DNA from: Tanytarsus gracilentus | Taxonomy: Eukaryota; Arthropoda; Insecta; Diptera; Chironomidae | NCBI GenBank assembly: GCA_038502055.1 | Contig: JAXRKN010000044.1 | Span: 1,956,001-2,020,000, forward strand | DNA length: 64,000 nucleotides | Reading direction: 5' to 3' | Part shown: in pieces, positions 49,530-63,000 of the stretch | Layout of the letters: the number at the start of each line of letters is the position of its first letter | How positions within the stretch are numbered: the stretch's first letter is position 1 | The notes under the pieces: generated by a model | Database searches by the model: none | What the model saw: the letters and a program-made list of their open reading frames with translations, nothing else | Told to the model about the DNA's origin: nothing | Position numbers and translations under genes: made by a program

Positions 49530-51015
49530 TCAGTTGTCAGTTGACGATGTAATCGATAGCGAGAGCATTTCCATGCCATCCAAAAGCGGAGTTTTTTCTT
49601 CACCGTTATTCGATTGTGAATTGTCCTCGGAGTCGAAACTTTTTACGAATTTCCTAAAGTCATCGTGCGAGGAAGAAGTCTTGAGCAATGACTCGGTGAG
49701 ACTGCTGCACTCTTCCTCACTATGGCACTCATTTGTGTCGTCATTCGTTGTGGATGTTATTGTCGTGTTATCGATATTCGACTCATCATCATTCGAACTC
49801 GAGCATGAATTTGTCGACTCTTTATTTTTCGAGCTACTTCCAACATCCGAAAGCGTATCGAGTTCAATGATGGCATTTTGCTTGAATCTTGCGAGGGAGA
49901 AGAGTAATCGATCGGAGCGGTTACGACGTGATGAAACTTCCGGTGTAAGACTTAAACTCGAGTCGGGTGCATCATCACTGTCGTCGTTATCAAGCTTCTC
50001 CGAGGCTGCCTCATAAATCGACTCGTTTGATTTTATTGTGAGATTATTTTTATTGCATTTAAGAAAGCTGTCTTTCCACAATGTACTTCGCTCCTTTCCC
50101 GTCATGCCGGTCAAGAAATTCTTAGCGTGTCCTTCCGACTTGACGGGCGTAAATGCCGATTCAATACGCTGCTCTTCCTCAAACGACCTAAATTGCTTTT
50201 TAGTCGCTAAATTACTCCCCGACGCTGCCATATCCTCGAACGATGATACACGATATTTTTGCGAGAAAACTTCCGTCGTTGCACACTTTCGAATGGGCGA
50301 TGATGTATAGATGAAATTACCCGTGGAATGATCGTTCACAATAAGTTTGGGCGGATCTAAGTAGATGCAGGTCTCTTTAATGTTTGTGACATGGAGTGGA
50401 TTGAGATGATGAGGCGATGCTGATGGACCGGGGACATTGAGATCGTTAAGAGATTGTGTAAAATTATCGCCGGGACATGGTGAACATGAGCAGGAACTGT
50501 TTGATGTATCGATAAATTTAAGATTGATATTTTTCTCCTCGAGAATGTCCTCAACGCCTTCGTCGATGGGCGATGAGACAGATTGAAAGCTACTCAATTT
50601 AAAACTTGATGCGCGCGATAATTCGCCGTCTGTCATGGAGCCAAATGCCGAGTCTTGCGATGGATTGCTGCAGCCGAGTCTCAAGCCGCGCATTGAATAT
50701 TCAGTTCTTCTTATTTTCGATGTCTTATAAGCGGATGATGGATCAAGCGTTGATGATTGATGTTGCTGTTGACTCGATTGCTTTTGAAGGACATGCTGAG
50801 ACGTTGATGCTTCTTCAAAGCTACTGATTCGTATCACTGCCGTGTTCTTTTCATCAATCGATAACTGATGTACTTGATGGGAAATTGAGGAGGTTGATGG
50901 CTCACAAATAGTGTCGCAATAGTGAATGGGTGATATTTGAGCGCTTAGAGTTGCTGTCACAACAATCTCATCGAGATTATGCTCGGAATCGCTCATAGGA
51001 AAGTCTTCAAAGTGC
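49530..51015 (-). CDS. Slob: Slob-like gene, terminal exon: 494-residue Ser-rich acidic tail
   Basis: After a TTTACAG acceptor, this 1486-nt exon encodes HFEDFPMSDSEHNLDEIVVT and 474 further residues, ending at a TGA (49532-49530). It is the longest open frame in the window. The tail is rich in Ser, Asp, Glu and Asn, looks disordered, and repeats an R-x-S-S-F-E type motif (tail residues about 62-68 RISSFEE, 134-138 RASSF, 255-261 RVSSFED, 275-281 FRSFEEE, counted from exon start). Near the C-terminus EKTPLL fits the acidic dileucine pattern [DE]xxxL[LI]. I recognise no folded domain. The Gly at the junction is formed by GG from the previous exon plus G here. Confidence 0.88.
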
Positions 51016-54000
51016 CTGTAAATGAGATAAGATGATATTTTAAGGACAATAGTGATACCAATCGTAAATAAATTTAAGTTACTTAAATTAATTTAGATAT
51101 TTTTGTGGTTTTTTAATTGTTTTAAAACTTAAATCGTGATAAAGTCAAAAATTTAAGTAATTTAAATAAAGGAGAGACCCATAGTAACTTAAATTACTTC
51201 AATATTAATTGCAAAAAATACAGAAAAAATTTCTAAAATACACTCTTTAAATTTTAGAAACATTTCACTCACCTTAAAACCTATAATCATAAGTTAGTGC
51301 CATTTTGAACACAGAGAAAGACTAAAGCATGCATTATCATTAAATGTGTTGAAAATATAAAGAGAAATCTCTCGTAAAAATCATAAAATGAAAATCGAAT
51401 TATGGACTCTCTTTTATTTACAAGAATTTATATAATTAAGAGCGAAAACTATGTCCATAGCGCTCATACTGCTCATAGACATCAGCAAAACGCGATGGCG
51501 AAGAGGTAAAATGGTGAAAACTAAATTAAAAAGAGAGAAAAGAATTGACGTAGAAAAAAGAGTTGAACAAAAAATGTTTCACAGACACAAAAGGTGAACT
51601 GTCGGAGCGGAAGAGATGTAGAGAAAAAATTAATTGGAGAGGGATTGTTGAGTTTTGTCACAGTTCAATTTTTGACCTTTTAAATTTTTTATCCATTATA
51701 AAACTTGAGTTCAAAATATGAACTTAAAAATGAAGTGACAAAACTTATTTAAAAACCCTCAACCTCTTTATCTCTTCACAATCTCATCCAAAAAAACCTT
51801 TTTTATATTGCAAACAAAAAGAAAAGCTATTTTTGCATGCTGGTCCTCACTCACTCACACACATAACAAATATTGAGACATCGTAAAATGAGATTGTATC
51901 AACTTTCACATACCCTTGCCGATCACGTGGCGTCGATGGCGGCGTACATGGGCTGCTGCCCTCAGAAAATGATCCGTGCATGGTTGAATGGCGCTTACGA
52001 ACGGCATTCAAAAGGCTCATTGTCGAGCTACTCATGCTGTGCTTATTAAATGACTACAGGGAAGAATTTTTATTAGAAATCTTTATGGTTCATAAGTGCA
52101 CGACTTACAGGCACAAAAATTCCCCTCATTTCACGTAAATCAATATTCCTAAACAAATCACATAGCACGAGTTCTTCGAGCGTAGGATAGCCACCAGGTG
52201 AGTCGAAAATCATTTGGAGAACTTCGACAACCTAAACGATGAATTTAAATTGAGCTTTCAATCAAATCCATGAAATAAAAATTGTTTACCTGCGGATATC
52301 GTTCGAGATCGAGATGAAGGTGAGTACGTGAGGGCGTCGGCTCTGAGAGCTCATAACCCGCACACATTTCGAAGAGGAGATGACCGAAGCAAATTACATC
52401 GATGTTTTCAATATCAGGAGATGACCGCGACCACAAAATTGCATTAACACGCGAATTAAGTCCGAGTAAACTGTTCTCGAGGCCGGATAGTCTGAAATTA
52501 AAAAAATTGTTTTGAAAATTTGAGCTTTTTAAAGCTTTAAAATGAGCTTTTAAAAAAGTCTTTAAAATTACAATTTTCATATTCTAAACCTAGATTTTGA
52601 TGTCAAAAAAGCATTTAAGAATTCTCAATCCCACCCACATTTGGCATTTAAACGAGCCGCAATACATTATTCTTAAAACCACCCAGTGTGACATTTGAAG
52701 ATCGACTCAGGCATTATGATTAATTCACGAAAATGTCAAACAATTCTTGTTCAATTCCCACAGCAACACAATTTGATGATGAATGACGATGAAATAAATT
52801 TTTTATCCAAAACATATTCGCATACACAATTTAACATTAATGTCCGAATGATATCGTTCGAAATTGAAATATCCATCAAATTTAATCTCGCAACCATTTC
52901 GAGACATTAAGCAGAAATGAAAATCGCGAGTGGGAGGCGACTTAGACGCGCCTTTCGTTTTCCTCAACTTTGTTATTTTAATTTAGTTTTCATGGTGAAG
53001 AGAAAAAGCGAATATCGTTGAGTAATTGATGAAAATCACGCACAAAACAGAAAATCCATTTTTGTGTGTCGCCTTTTTTACCGACTGACTCATCAATCGA
53101 TCCTTGTCTCGAACAGTCGCCATCTCAAATGCAAACATGTGGAATGCCCAAGTGAAATCATAGTCATTCACTCGAATGAATAATTATCTATGTTTGATTG
53201 AATATCAGGGGACAAAGTTGGATTTTGAGTGTGGGGAATTTTTTAATCTATAAAATATTTAAATCATACCTCGCAACTCCATTCTGCAGGATGACATTTC
53301 CACTGTGTAAATGGCCATGCGACGGAATACCTCTGTCACGGAGGAAGAGCAGTGCCTCGAGAATTTGACGACCTAATCTTTGTACTTGTGATATGGGTAA
53401 ACCGACTGATTTTTTGAAATATTTTCGACCATACGACTCCTTCCATTGGGACTGTGAGATGAAATTGTAAATTATAATTAAATATTTAAAAAAATGGTGA
53501 CTCACTTTATAGATGAGATCCTTAAGACTGCCACGTGGATTGAACGGCATGACGAGACAGGCATAGTGATGAATTTCGGAATGGTATAAACCTAAGTCTA
53601 AAATGGGATAAATGTAAGGATGCTGGAGTGAGCCAAGGAGCTCCATGAGAACGCCTTGTGGAGATTCCGAGCTTGGCAGTTCTTCTAAGGCAACACAATT
53701 GGGAGGTAAAGGAAGTAAAGTCATCAATCGATCTGTCTTAATCTGGAAAAATAAATTCGTAACTAAATTTTATATTCTGGATCCAGATCTGCGTTTCCTT
53801 TACCGTGCTATCATTGAGCAAAAACCAATGTTTGCTTGACCTCGAGCCAATGTCATCCAAATGAGCGAGAACTTCGTAACGTCCACCCGTGCTTACAAGC
53901 CATTCCTTGCATGCTGTACATGCTCTATCGCGCGAGGCACGCTCCCGAGGGCTTCGATCAACCGCACCAATTCCACTATCCAAAATCGCCGAATATTGAA

Positions 54001-57000
54001 ATTTCACATTGTTCCTGCACGCGAGAAAGAAAAGATTTAATTTCTGCGCAAAATTTATTGAACGTAAATTGAAAATCAAGAGGCGCAAAATTTGCAATAA
54101 AATCTAATTACAAGCAGTTCAACAGGAAATTTCATGCGATAAACACGTGCTTTGAACGGCGAGTACAAAAAGCGTTTTAATTGGAATTTTATAGCTTTTG
54201 ATTAAAATACAGAGCGATGAGATGAAAATTGAATGAGAGTAAAAAGTGTTTGAGTGTGTATTTATTTAAACTTATTTTATTTATTCCATCCCTTGCCAAT
54301 TTTAACTCTTAACAGTAATTAAAAATTTACATTTTTCCCTTTTCAGCGGAAGACCGTTGCACTAATCACAAAAATCTCTTCCAGAATTAATTTTAATTGC
54401 AAAAGCTTTCCTCTAAAGATTGCGAACAAAAAGATGCATGAAATTATTTCTCTTCAGTATCCTTCTTTATTCCGTTTTCATTTTTAATTGGACTCGAGAA
54501 CTTTTTTGCTTATTTGTCTCGCATTTTCACTCCTAGCGATGATTCATTTCGCTTTGAGTGGAGAAAGAGACAACAACTTGCTCGTGTTCATGTTAACGTC
54601 GTGAATTATTATGGGACATAAAGTGAAAAGCAAGAGGTGGAAACTTTGTTAAAAAATTTTAGATTTGATATTTTTAAAACAAGAAAATAAACAAATTGTG
54701 GGACACTAAAATTTACCCTTAACTATAAATTTAATTCAGTTCCATCTTTGTCATTGTGTCAGAACAAATACTCTTTAAAAATCCCAAATGTTCAACCCTT
54801 TTATGTCATAAAATTATCCTCCACATAAACCTCTTTTAATACCCGAGATCATCTTTTAATATTTACATACTGAATCCATGTTTGTTTCTCTTCTGTGTCA
54901 TCACAGCATTTTCCATGCAAATCAAATAAAATTAGCATGCATTTTATGTATTTGCGTACATCATCATTATTTCATCCTTCCATCGCATCGCTCAATTTAT
55001 GTGTGTATGGCAATAAATTAGCATCACAAGTGACATGCAAATAAGAAAATTAATGCAGCAAAATGCGTCAACAGAAAAAAAGCGTATGTTAAAAATGCAA
55101 ACTAAAGAAAATGAAAATTTCATACGAGAGATTAAATCGATTTTTTGCCCTCTTCATGGACTTCAAAGTGTCAATTTCACATCGTAAACATAGAAGACAA
55201 TGCTGCCGTTTATCTTTCAGATCAATTTGCAAGTTTATCCTTTTCGAACTTTATTTTTGTTTTCTTACTCGAATGACCTTTTCGAGTGCGAATAAATTGA
55301 ATGAAGGCCACAAATTGAAAAAGCTCAGAAGAAAAGTTTCAGAAGTAAAATGAGTAGATTTATGTTGGTGTTTTTGGATTCGTCAATAATGTTAGTAAAG
55401 TTTTAGCGTTGATTAATTAAAGTAACTTGAGGAGTGGACTCTGGTGATAATTATAGATAGCAAAATTTAATTTTGCATAATTGGAATTTTCTTCGAGTGT
55501 CCCATCCTTAACATCCTTAGATTAAAAATTTCTCTAAGTTGCAATTAATTGATAAAGATCCAAATTTAATAATATTTTCTTTTGAATAAATTTATTCACT
55601 TTAAAATTCCAAGTGTCCTGGCCCTTGTCTTAATTTTACACTTAATTACCAACGCAATCAATTAAGAATTTCATCCCATGTACTGAAAAATTAAAACACT
55701 ACCTAATGGCCATAAAAGTTCACTTTGTTGAACCCAACGAACGTTCAAGATGTGACGTCGACAGGTTGAAAAGAAAACTTTTGCATTAATTAAAAATTTC
55801 CAACTCAATTAAAACTCTTTTAATAATTTGTAGGATTTAATCTCAAGTTTCACACACACATTAAAGAAAATGCATGCAAATGAGTTTAGAAGAAGTGAAA
55901 AAGTCTGTAGTCTGTTTTTTTTGTGAGATTATAAAAACTCTAAATGATAGAGAAAAAAGTGAAAGAGAGAGCGAGAGAGATGAAAATTATGTAACAACAT
56001 TTTTCTACATCAAAAATATTTTTTTTACGAAAGTTCTTCCTCGATACACAACAGAGCGATAAAAATAAATTCAATTAATAAAAAAAAAAGATTATTAACC
56101 TCGTGGGAGATTCGCTCTCTTTACTATTGTTTGGTCCATTCTCTTGCGTACTCATGCTTCTGTGAAACAAAAGTTTTGCTAGCGATTTTGTGCTCACGAG
56201 CGGTGACTTCTCCGAGTGTTCAGATTCTGAATTTTCTTGCTCGGAGCTCACCGAACGACCTCTGAAAGAAGTTTGCAAATTACATTTTTTCCGGCGGGAC
56301 TTTTGATGCTAAAATCGTGTTCGATAAAATGGAGGCGTCTTGATGGGAAAAAGATGACCATATGAGTATTGTGACAGTCTCAAAAAATTAAACTAAATTC
56401 TAAAATGCAATAAAAAATAAAAAATTTGAGTTATCGAAAAATGCATAGATTTTTCAAAAATATCTGGTCACACTATAAGAAAATTCTACATTTCACCCTC
56501 AAAACGACTCCATTCTTTCATCATCGAATTAAATCTAAATAGTTTTAAAATTTACCTAAACAAAAGTCTTTTACTTGCAGCTGTTGTCGCGGTCGTATCA
56601 AATTCGATTTGCGATTGAGTTCTTCGAACATGTCTGCGCTTCTTTTTCCGATAAGACGATCTTAGTGCAAAATCATCAAATAGTTTTCATTAAATATCGA
56701 GTTGGCCCACGTGCGTTCGCAAGTTTGTAAAAAAAATATGAGAAAGTTAGCAGAAGGATTTTTTTGGTTTGGGGAAGAGAGAAAATTTTGTTGTTACAAC
56801 ATAAATCAAATGCGAGACACAAAAAAATGTTGAACGTGTGAGCTTTCCTTCCTTTCGTGATTCTCATTTAGTTAAGCGAGCTTTTTATACTCAAAGGAGG
56901 GGAATTTCAGAAGGTTCTTATTTATAATTTAAAAAAATTATTTCACTAAGTGTCCACTCCTTTAATTCTTCTCCTTCCTTCATTGCTCTCTCTTTTCTCC

Positions 57001-60000
57001 ATTAAAAGTATCTCGAAATATAATATTCTAGCACATTAAATCCCTTATCATTGATACTCCTTTCATTGTCATGAACTTTGGCATTAAGCACGCAATGTGT
57101 CGGTGTGTGTGTAAATAACGAAGCGCTCACGCAATTTGAGACAGAAAATACAAACATTGCGTACACGAAAAGAGGAAGTAGACGGAGAAGTGAACATTTT
57201 TCGTGGAAATTAGCAGTTTTCGTTAAATTTTAATGAAAGGCGACGATAAAAAACGATTGAGTTTGTATAAGAAGAAAAAGAGCTTTGGAAATTTGTAAAA
57301 AGTTTAGTAAAATTTTCTGTCATCGCATAAAAAATTTATTTTTCTCTTCTTCCCCTAACGAAACGAATTTCATGCCCAAAATTATTCATTTAACGTTTAT
57401 TGTTTCATACCTAGACCTCTCTTGATAAAATCGATCATGTCCAGTCGTTTCTTGATCTTTCTTTTCATCTGTACTGCCGGCATTTCGCCTCTGCATATGC
57501 GAGTACATTTGAAACATTTTAAATTGCTTCTTCACATTCGCCGCCTCGCATACACGGACAATGATCTTTCTGCTATTTTTTAGCACCGAATTAATTGTTT
57601 TATTAAGCACCGAAACCGCACGTGGTTGCGATTGATGAGGTTGATTTTTAGTTTCCTACGCGAGAGAAGGGAAAAAGCATCGATCAATATCTTGACGTGT
57701 AACTGTGTCAACCGATAAAAATTCTCTCGAGCTCGTAAGCGGAAAAGTTTTTAATATATTTTCAGCTCAAAAAAAACATGATGATGAAAAAAGTTTCAGT
57801 ATTGAAAAGTGATTCTTTAGAAAGTTTAAATACACTGAAGGAAATTTTTTGTATTTAAAAATTTAATGATTAAAAATTTTAATAAAAAATATTTTCTCTC
57901 AGTGTAAAACCTTTTTATCACTCTCGACTCGCAAGTTATGCTACACGCTATTTTGTTATGAATAAAAACTTTTTCTCGTTCCCATTTTTTAATCCTCGTA
58001 TTTCACAATAAATTTCACCACACTGATATGCCGCGATGAAGATACAAAAAGCTCTTTTGAAAGGCTCAAGCGTGTCATAAATCGTTCATCAATGTTTGAC
58101 ACGTTCATTGTGCTCGTTTTAGCGCACCATATAGTTTGTTTGCTAACGTGACATTTAAAGGACAATCAAATTAATTTTTTCGTCAACTCTTGAAATTATT
58201 TTCTCGATTGTCACCAGCATCCGGAAGTTCAATTTTTATTTCTCGCTTCAATTAAATCTCTTGGCAATCGAACGGTAGAAAATGTTTTATTGATTGTAAA
58301 TTGAAAGGTGAGAAAAATTTGTTGGGAGGAGAGAAAATAATTTATTTTCCAGTGTTTGAGGTAAAGTCTGATAAACGATATAAAAATTGACCGAAATTCC
58401 TCGTGAATGATTGCAATTTTTTTAAAACAGTCCATGTCAGATGTTTTAAAAATTTACCATCAAATTTGAGAACTTAATGTGGTATTTTTGTTGGAAATTT
58501 GTAAAAATATTAAAAAATTAATTTTCTGCAATTTTTGCGAAATTTAATGAGATTGAAAATTTTTTCTCGGTAAAACTTCCAACCCCCTTAAAACGCTCTT
58601 TTTATCCTTCTAATCCTTTATTCACAAGATACGCACAAGAGAAAGTGACTTTTTAATTATTCACAAACTTTCACTCAAGCTCATTAAATCGTCTTGAAAT
58701 TCAATCGATTTTTTTCGGTGTCACTTCTGCCTCATCAAGGCTTTAAACTTCCACTGATTTAACACACAAACTCTTTTCGCAACAGTCATTTATTTTCGAT
58801 GAACTCGATTTCGTTTAATTTAATTAAGGCTCCTTTTACAAGTTGAGCTCACCGGGTGAAAAGAAATAATTGAATTTTCTCTTCTTCACATTACAAATTT
58901 ATTACAACATCGCAAAAATATTTTACAGCTAAAATTCACATGTACCAAGAAAATTGATACCGTTGGCCTAAATTTATTTCACTGCCTGATTTTTTTACCT
59001 ACGATCCACTCTCATCGACAACACGAAACGTAATGTGAGTGTGTGAAAGGAAGGAGTTCTCGTTGAGTAAAGAATTATAAACGTGAGCTTCGTTGAATGT
59101 CCAAATGAATGGGGTTTGTGTAGAAATTAAGTCACGCTAAAAAATTAATTTTACATAATTTTTGATTTTTTCTTATTTTGTGGTAAAATAAAAATAAAAT
59201 TTTACATCAACTAGAAAATTTCCACCGATCGAACCTTAAAAATTCACTGCCGCCATTCCGAGCACTCTCAATGCTCAATATTTACGACGGAAGCATGTCG
59301 CACATCACATTACAAAGTAAACATAAATATTGAAAAATGATATATGTGTGTCGCTCACATGAATAATGTCCCAAGTAAGAAGAGCGAGCTTTTATGGTCA
59401 TAGAGAGTGAAAAGACGGAAGAGAGATGAAGTTGATTTGAAACGAGAGAAAAGTTCATAAATTTTTAATTGAAGAGAAAAATATTCTGGATTAGGGATCC
59501 TTAATTCACCGGTGAATGCGATTTCGGTGATCACCGGTGAATAAAATGCCGTCACCGGTGATCACCGGTACACCGGTGACGACTTTTGACCAACATTTCT
59601 GAAAGAAAAAAACTACTTTTCGGCCATTTTGAAAATTTTGATGGACCAATTTTTAGATACTTTTTTTGCTTTCCATATAAATTATAAAGTTTAACACTAA
59701 AAAAGTTAGGTTTTCTTGTTATTTGTAGAAATTTTTCTTTCTTATTAATTGATGAATCAAACTTCAATCTTATCAAAATATCTCTATAAATTTTTAAGAT
59801 TTTTACAGTTTTTAAAGTTTGATAAGATATCAAACTAACATCTTAATTTGTTGTCTTTGAACAAATCTTTTAAAATAAGCCCACTTACTAAAATGTTTTT
59901 CACTCATTTAAATTTTTAGTTTCTTTGGGTATGAAATTTTTTGATTATTTATCTAAAAAATTCTAAAAATTTAAATGACTGAAAAAACTTTTTGTAAGTT

Positions 60001-63000
60001 GGCATATTTTGAACGAATTTTGTTAGCCATTTAATTTTGATTTAAATAAGTTTTTAAATGTATTCTATAACTTCTTAATTAAAATTTACTAGTTTAAAAA
60101 AATTTTAGGTTCAAAAAAATCTCAAAAAGTATAGAAAAATGTATCCATTTCGTCACCGGTGTCACCGGACAAAAAATCGGTGATCACCGGTGACGAAAAG
60201 TTTCGGTGATCACCGGTGATCACCGTACCGGTATTCACCGTGAGGATCCCTATTCTGGATTCAGAAAGTTTGTCATTGGTGTCAAACGGAGTTTTGTTTG
60301 AGTTTAGGCAATGCAGAAGGAATTTTTGATTTAAATGCGGTAATTTTGGGGTTTTGTAGTAAATTTTCACTTGATTTAAAAAGTTAATTTCTTTTTCATA
60401 AAATTTTAATCTCATTTAAATTTTTATTCGTATGCGACGCAGGGAAGTTGATTGTGTATGTGTTCGACAAATTACATTGTTTTTCATATCGATTTCCATG
60501 TCGAAGCAATTTTATCCGCATTACTAGGGACTGAGGTTTTTATAATTTCATTGACCGTATTGAGTATTCTATTGATCAATTGCAATCTAATTAAGTGAAC
60601 AACATGAGTTGTTGGTAATTAGTAACCGGAGGGGTTGGGACATTAAAGGCAAATAAAAATTGTTAATTAAAATAAATTGAAGAATCGAAATTTTAAATTT
60701 TTTCTTGAATTTCCACCTTTATATTTTCACAAATTTCCATTATCACTGATTCCAATTTTATTGAATCCCCTCCAGCCTTAATATCGCATTCTTCTTCATC
60801 TCTAAAGAATTCTAAAACTTTCTGAAGCTTTCACAAAAATGAAACTCTCGCCCTTTGAACTTTTCAACAATAACAAAGAAATTTATTCAGCGTGGGATCA
60901 TGAAATGTTTATGAAAAGCCTTTTTTTTGGGGCACACGAGGAATAATGCTTTCAACTTATTATGTAACTCCCACACTGTGGAAATGCGAGAGGTAAAATT
61001 TTTTCGCTATTCAAATTTTTAATCTCTACTACAAGATTTTTTGTGTTGCCGACCATCTGACGGAGATGTTGGGATAGAAGTCTTGTAACTGAAAGTGATA
61101 TCATTATTTTAAATGTGAGAGCATCTAAAAATTGAAATTTGAGGAAAGAGAAAATTATTTAAAGGTCAAAGGTTTTTCTGATTAATTTTGTAAACATTTT
61201 GAAGCAACAAGAATCAATTTTAATATCTTCAAATTCTCACAATCAATCTTCAACTTTCGAGTGTAAAAGCTCATGTTGAAAAAGCATCTGAATGACATTT
61301 ATTGCTTAAGTGTGTGGTTTTTCTCATAAATGGATAACTTTTCCCATCTCACTCAGAGCCATGTTGAGGCAGAAAGAATCCCTCGTGTAGGTAGAGATCG
61401 TATCTTGACATTTAAGTTTGTTTGTGCGTGCAAAACATTAAATGAAGATAAATCCATAATTGAAGAGACACGTTGAGCCAAGACACGAGAAACAAAGCAA
61501 GGTTTTGACATTAGAATTTTTGGATCCGTTGATATTAAAATTTAAACGTTTTTAAACAAATTTCAGATTAAATTTTAAAAATTTAGTCAAATTTTCCACT
61601 CCTCAACTCTGAATCATTCATCTGCAAACGATTTTGCAATTTTCATCAAATCAAAAACATGTTTTTGACGAATGTGAAAATATTTCATCACAAATTGTTT
61701 TTCAATAAGGAAATTGTGGCATACGAAAAATATTTTTCAAGTCTTTTCATAAATTTTGGCTTCATATGTGAATAAAATTTTCGTTCTTACGGTCAATGTG
61801 AAGCCACATGGTGAAAAATTAAATTTTCACTGAGGAGAAAAGTAAAATAAACATTCGACCGAATGACCTTACGCAATTTTGCATGAATATTTACAAGTTC
61901 ACGAGAAGTTTTAATCGAAAAATTTGTTTACGCTAATTGGAGAGAAAAACATGAAATTTTGTAATTAAAAATTTATCTGGTTTTTGGTGAATTTTGTCAC
62001 TAATTGCGAAATTAAATTTTTAATCTTTTTGCATAATTGATTTTCAAACAAGCAACCCCTGATCATATTGCTGTTCACAAATTAGATTAATTTAATGACT
62101 CTCTTCAACGTTAAAGCCACAGGTGTCATTACGACTTTAGTGACATTTCAATAAACCCATTGACATATTTTTTTCCCACCCCACTGACGTAAATCAACCG
62201 AGTCGAGAGAAAATTTGGAGAGGCGTTTAATAATTCTGCTTGCCACAAAACACTCAAACGCTCCTCAATTATCGGAAAAGAAAATCAATCAAAAGAGCTT
62301 TCATTATAAATTAATTTCGTTTCACTTAACATTATATTTTTTGCTATAAAACTTATTGAAGAAATCAAATTAAAATTGGATTTATAAAAAAAAATAAAAA
62401 ATCTTCGAAGGACTTATTCTAAATTTTTAAGCGAAAAAAATTTAATCATTGATTTTGATACATTGTATGCTTCTCACATACAGTAACTAAGTAAAGCGCC
62501 ATAAAAATTTAATGGTTTATCGAGGAATTCTAAAAAGTTTCGCACTTAGCAGCACAAAAATAAATAAAAACTTTCAATCCGTGGCTTGTATGAGGAAGTC
62601 GATGTGTGTGCACTTGAAATCAATAACAAACCGCAACACACTTTTGATATGTGATTTTTATACTTTCTCTCTGCTCTTATCGATGTTTTTTACTTTATTT
62701 GCTGATCGAACAAAAATAAAAAATGCACACAAAAAAATACTTTTTGATTAAGTCAGCAAAAAAAGGTGTTGTGTGCATGGTGGTTTGTGTATTTTTAGTT
62801 TTCACCTAAAAAAAATATACAGGGAATAAAAAATTAGCTTCAGCTCAAGGAAATTAAACAAAATTACTTTTTTTTGCTCTGTGCAAACATCAAAAAAAAT
62901 ATTCTTGAGCTTTTTAAAAATTGAATTTTATTCAGAATTATTTTCAGGAAATTAAAATGCGAGGCCGATACGTGAGCAAAAAAAATTGCAGCGAAAAAAA

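Noticed and set aside
49501..50016. 171-codon frame on the plus strand opposite the Slob-like tail
   Set aside because: Shadow of the Ser-rich tail; the opposite strand of AGC/TCx-rich codons stays open by composition.
53248..53727. Single continuous exon across the two pseudokinase exons
   Set aside because: It would keep the 54-bp segment with perfect GTGAGT and CACAG splice signals and add residues absent from the family; kept only as an intron-retention possibility.
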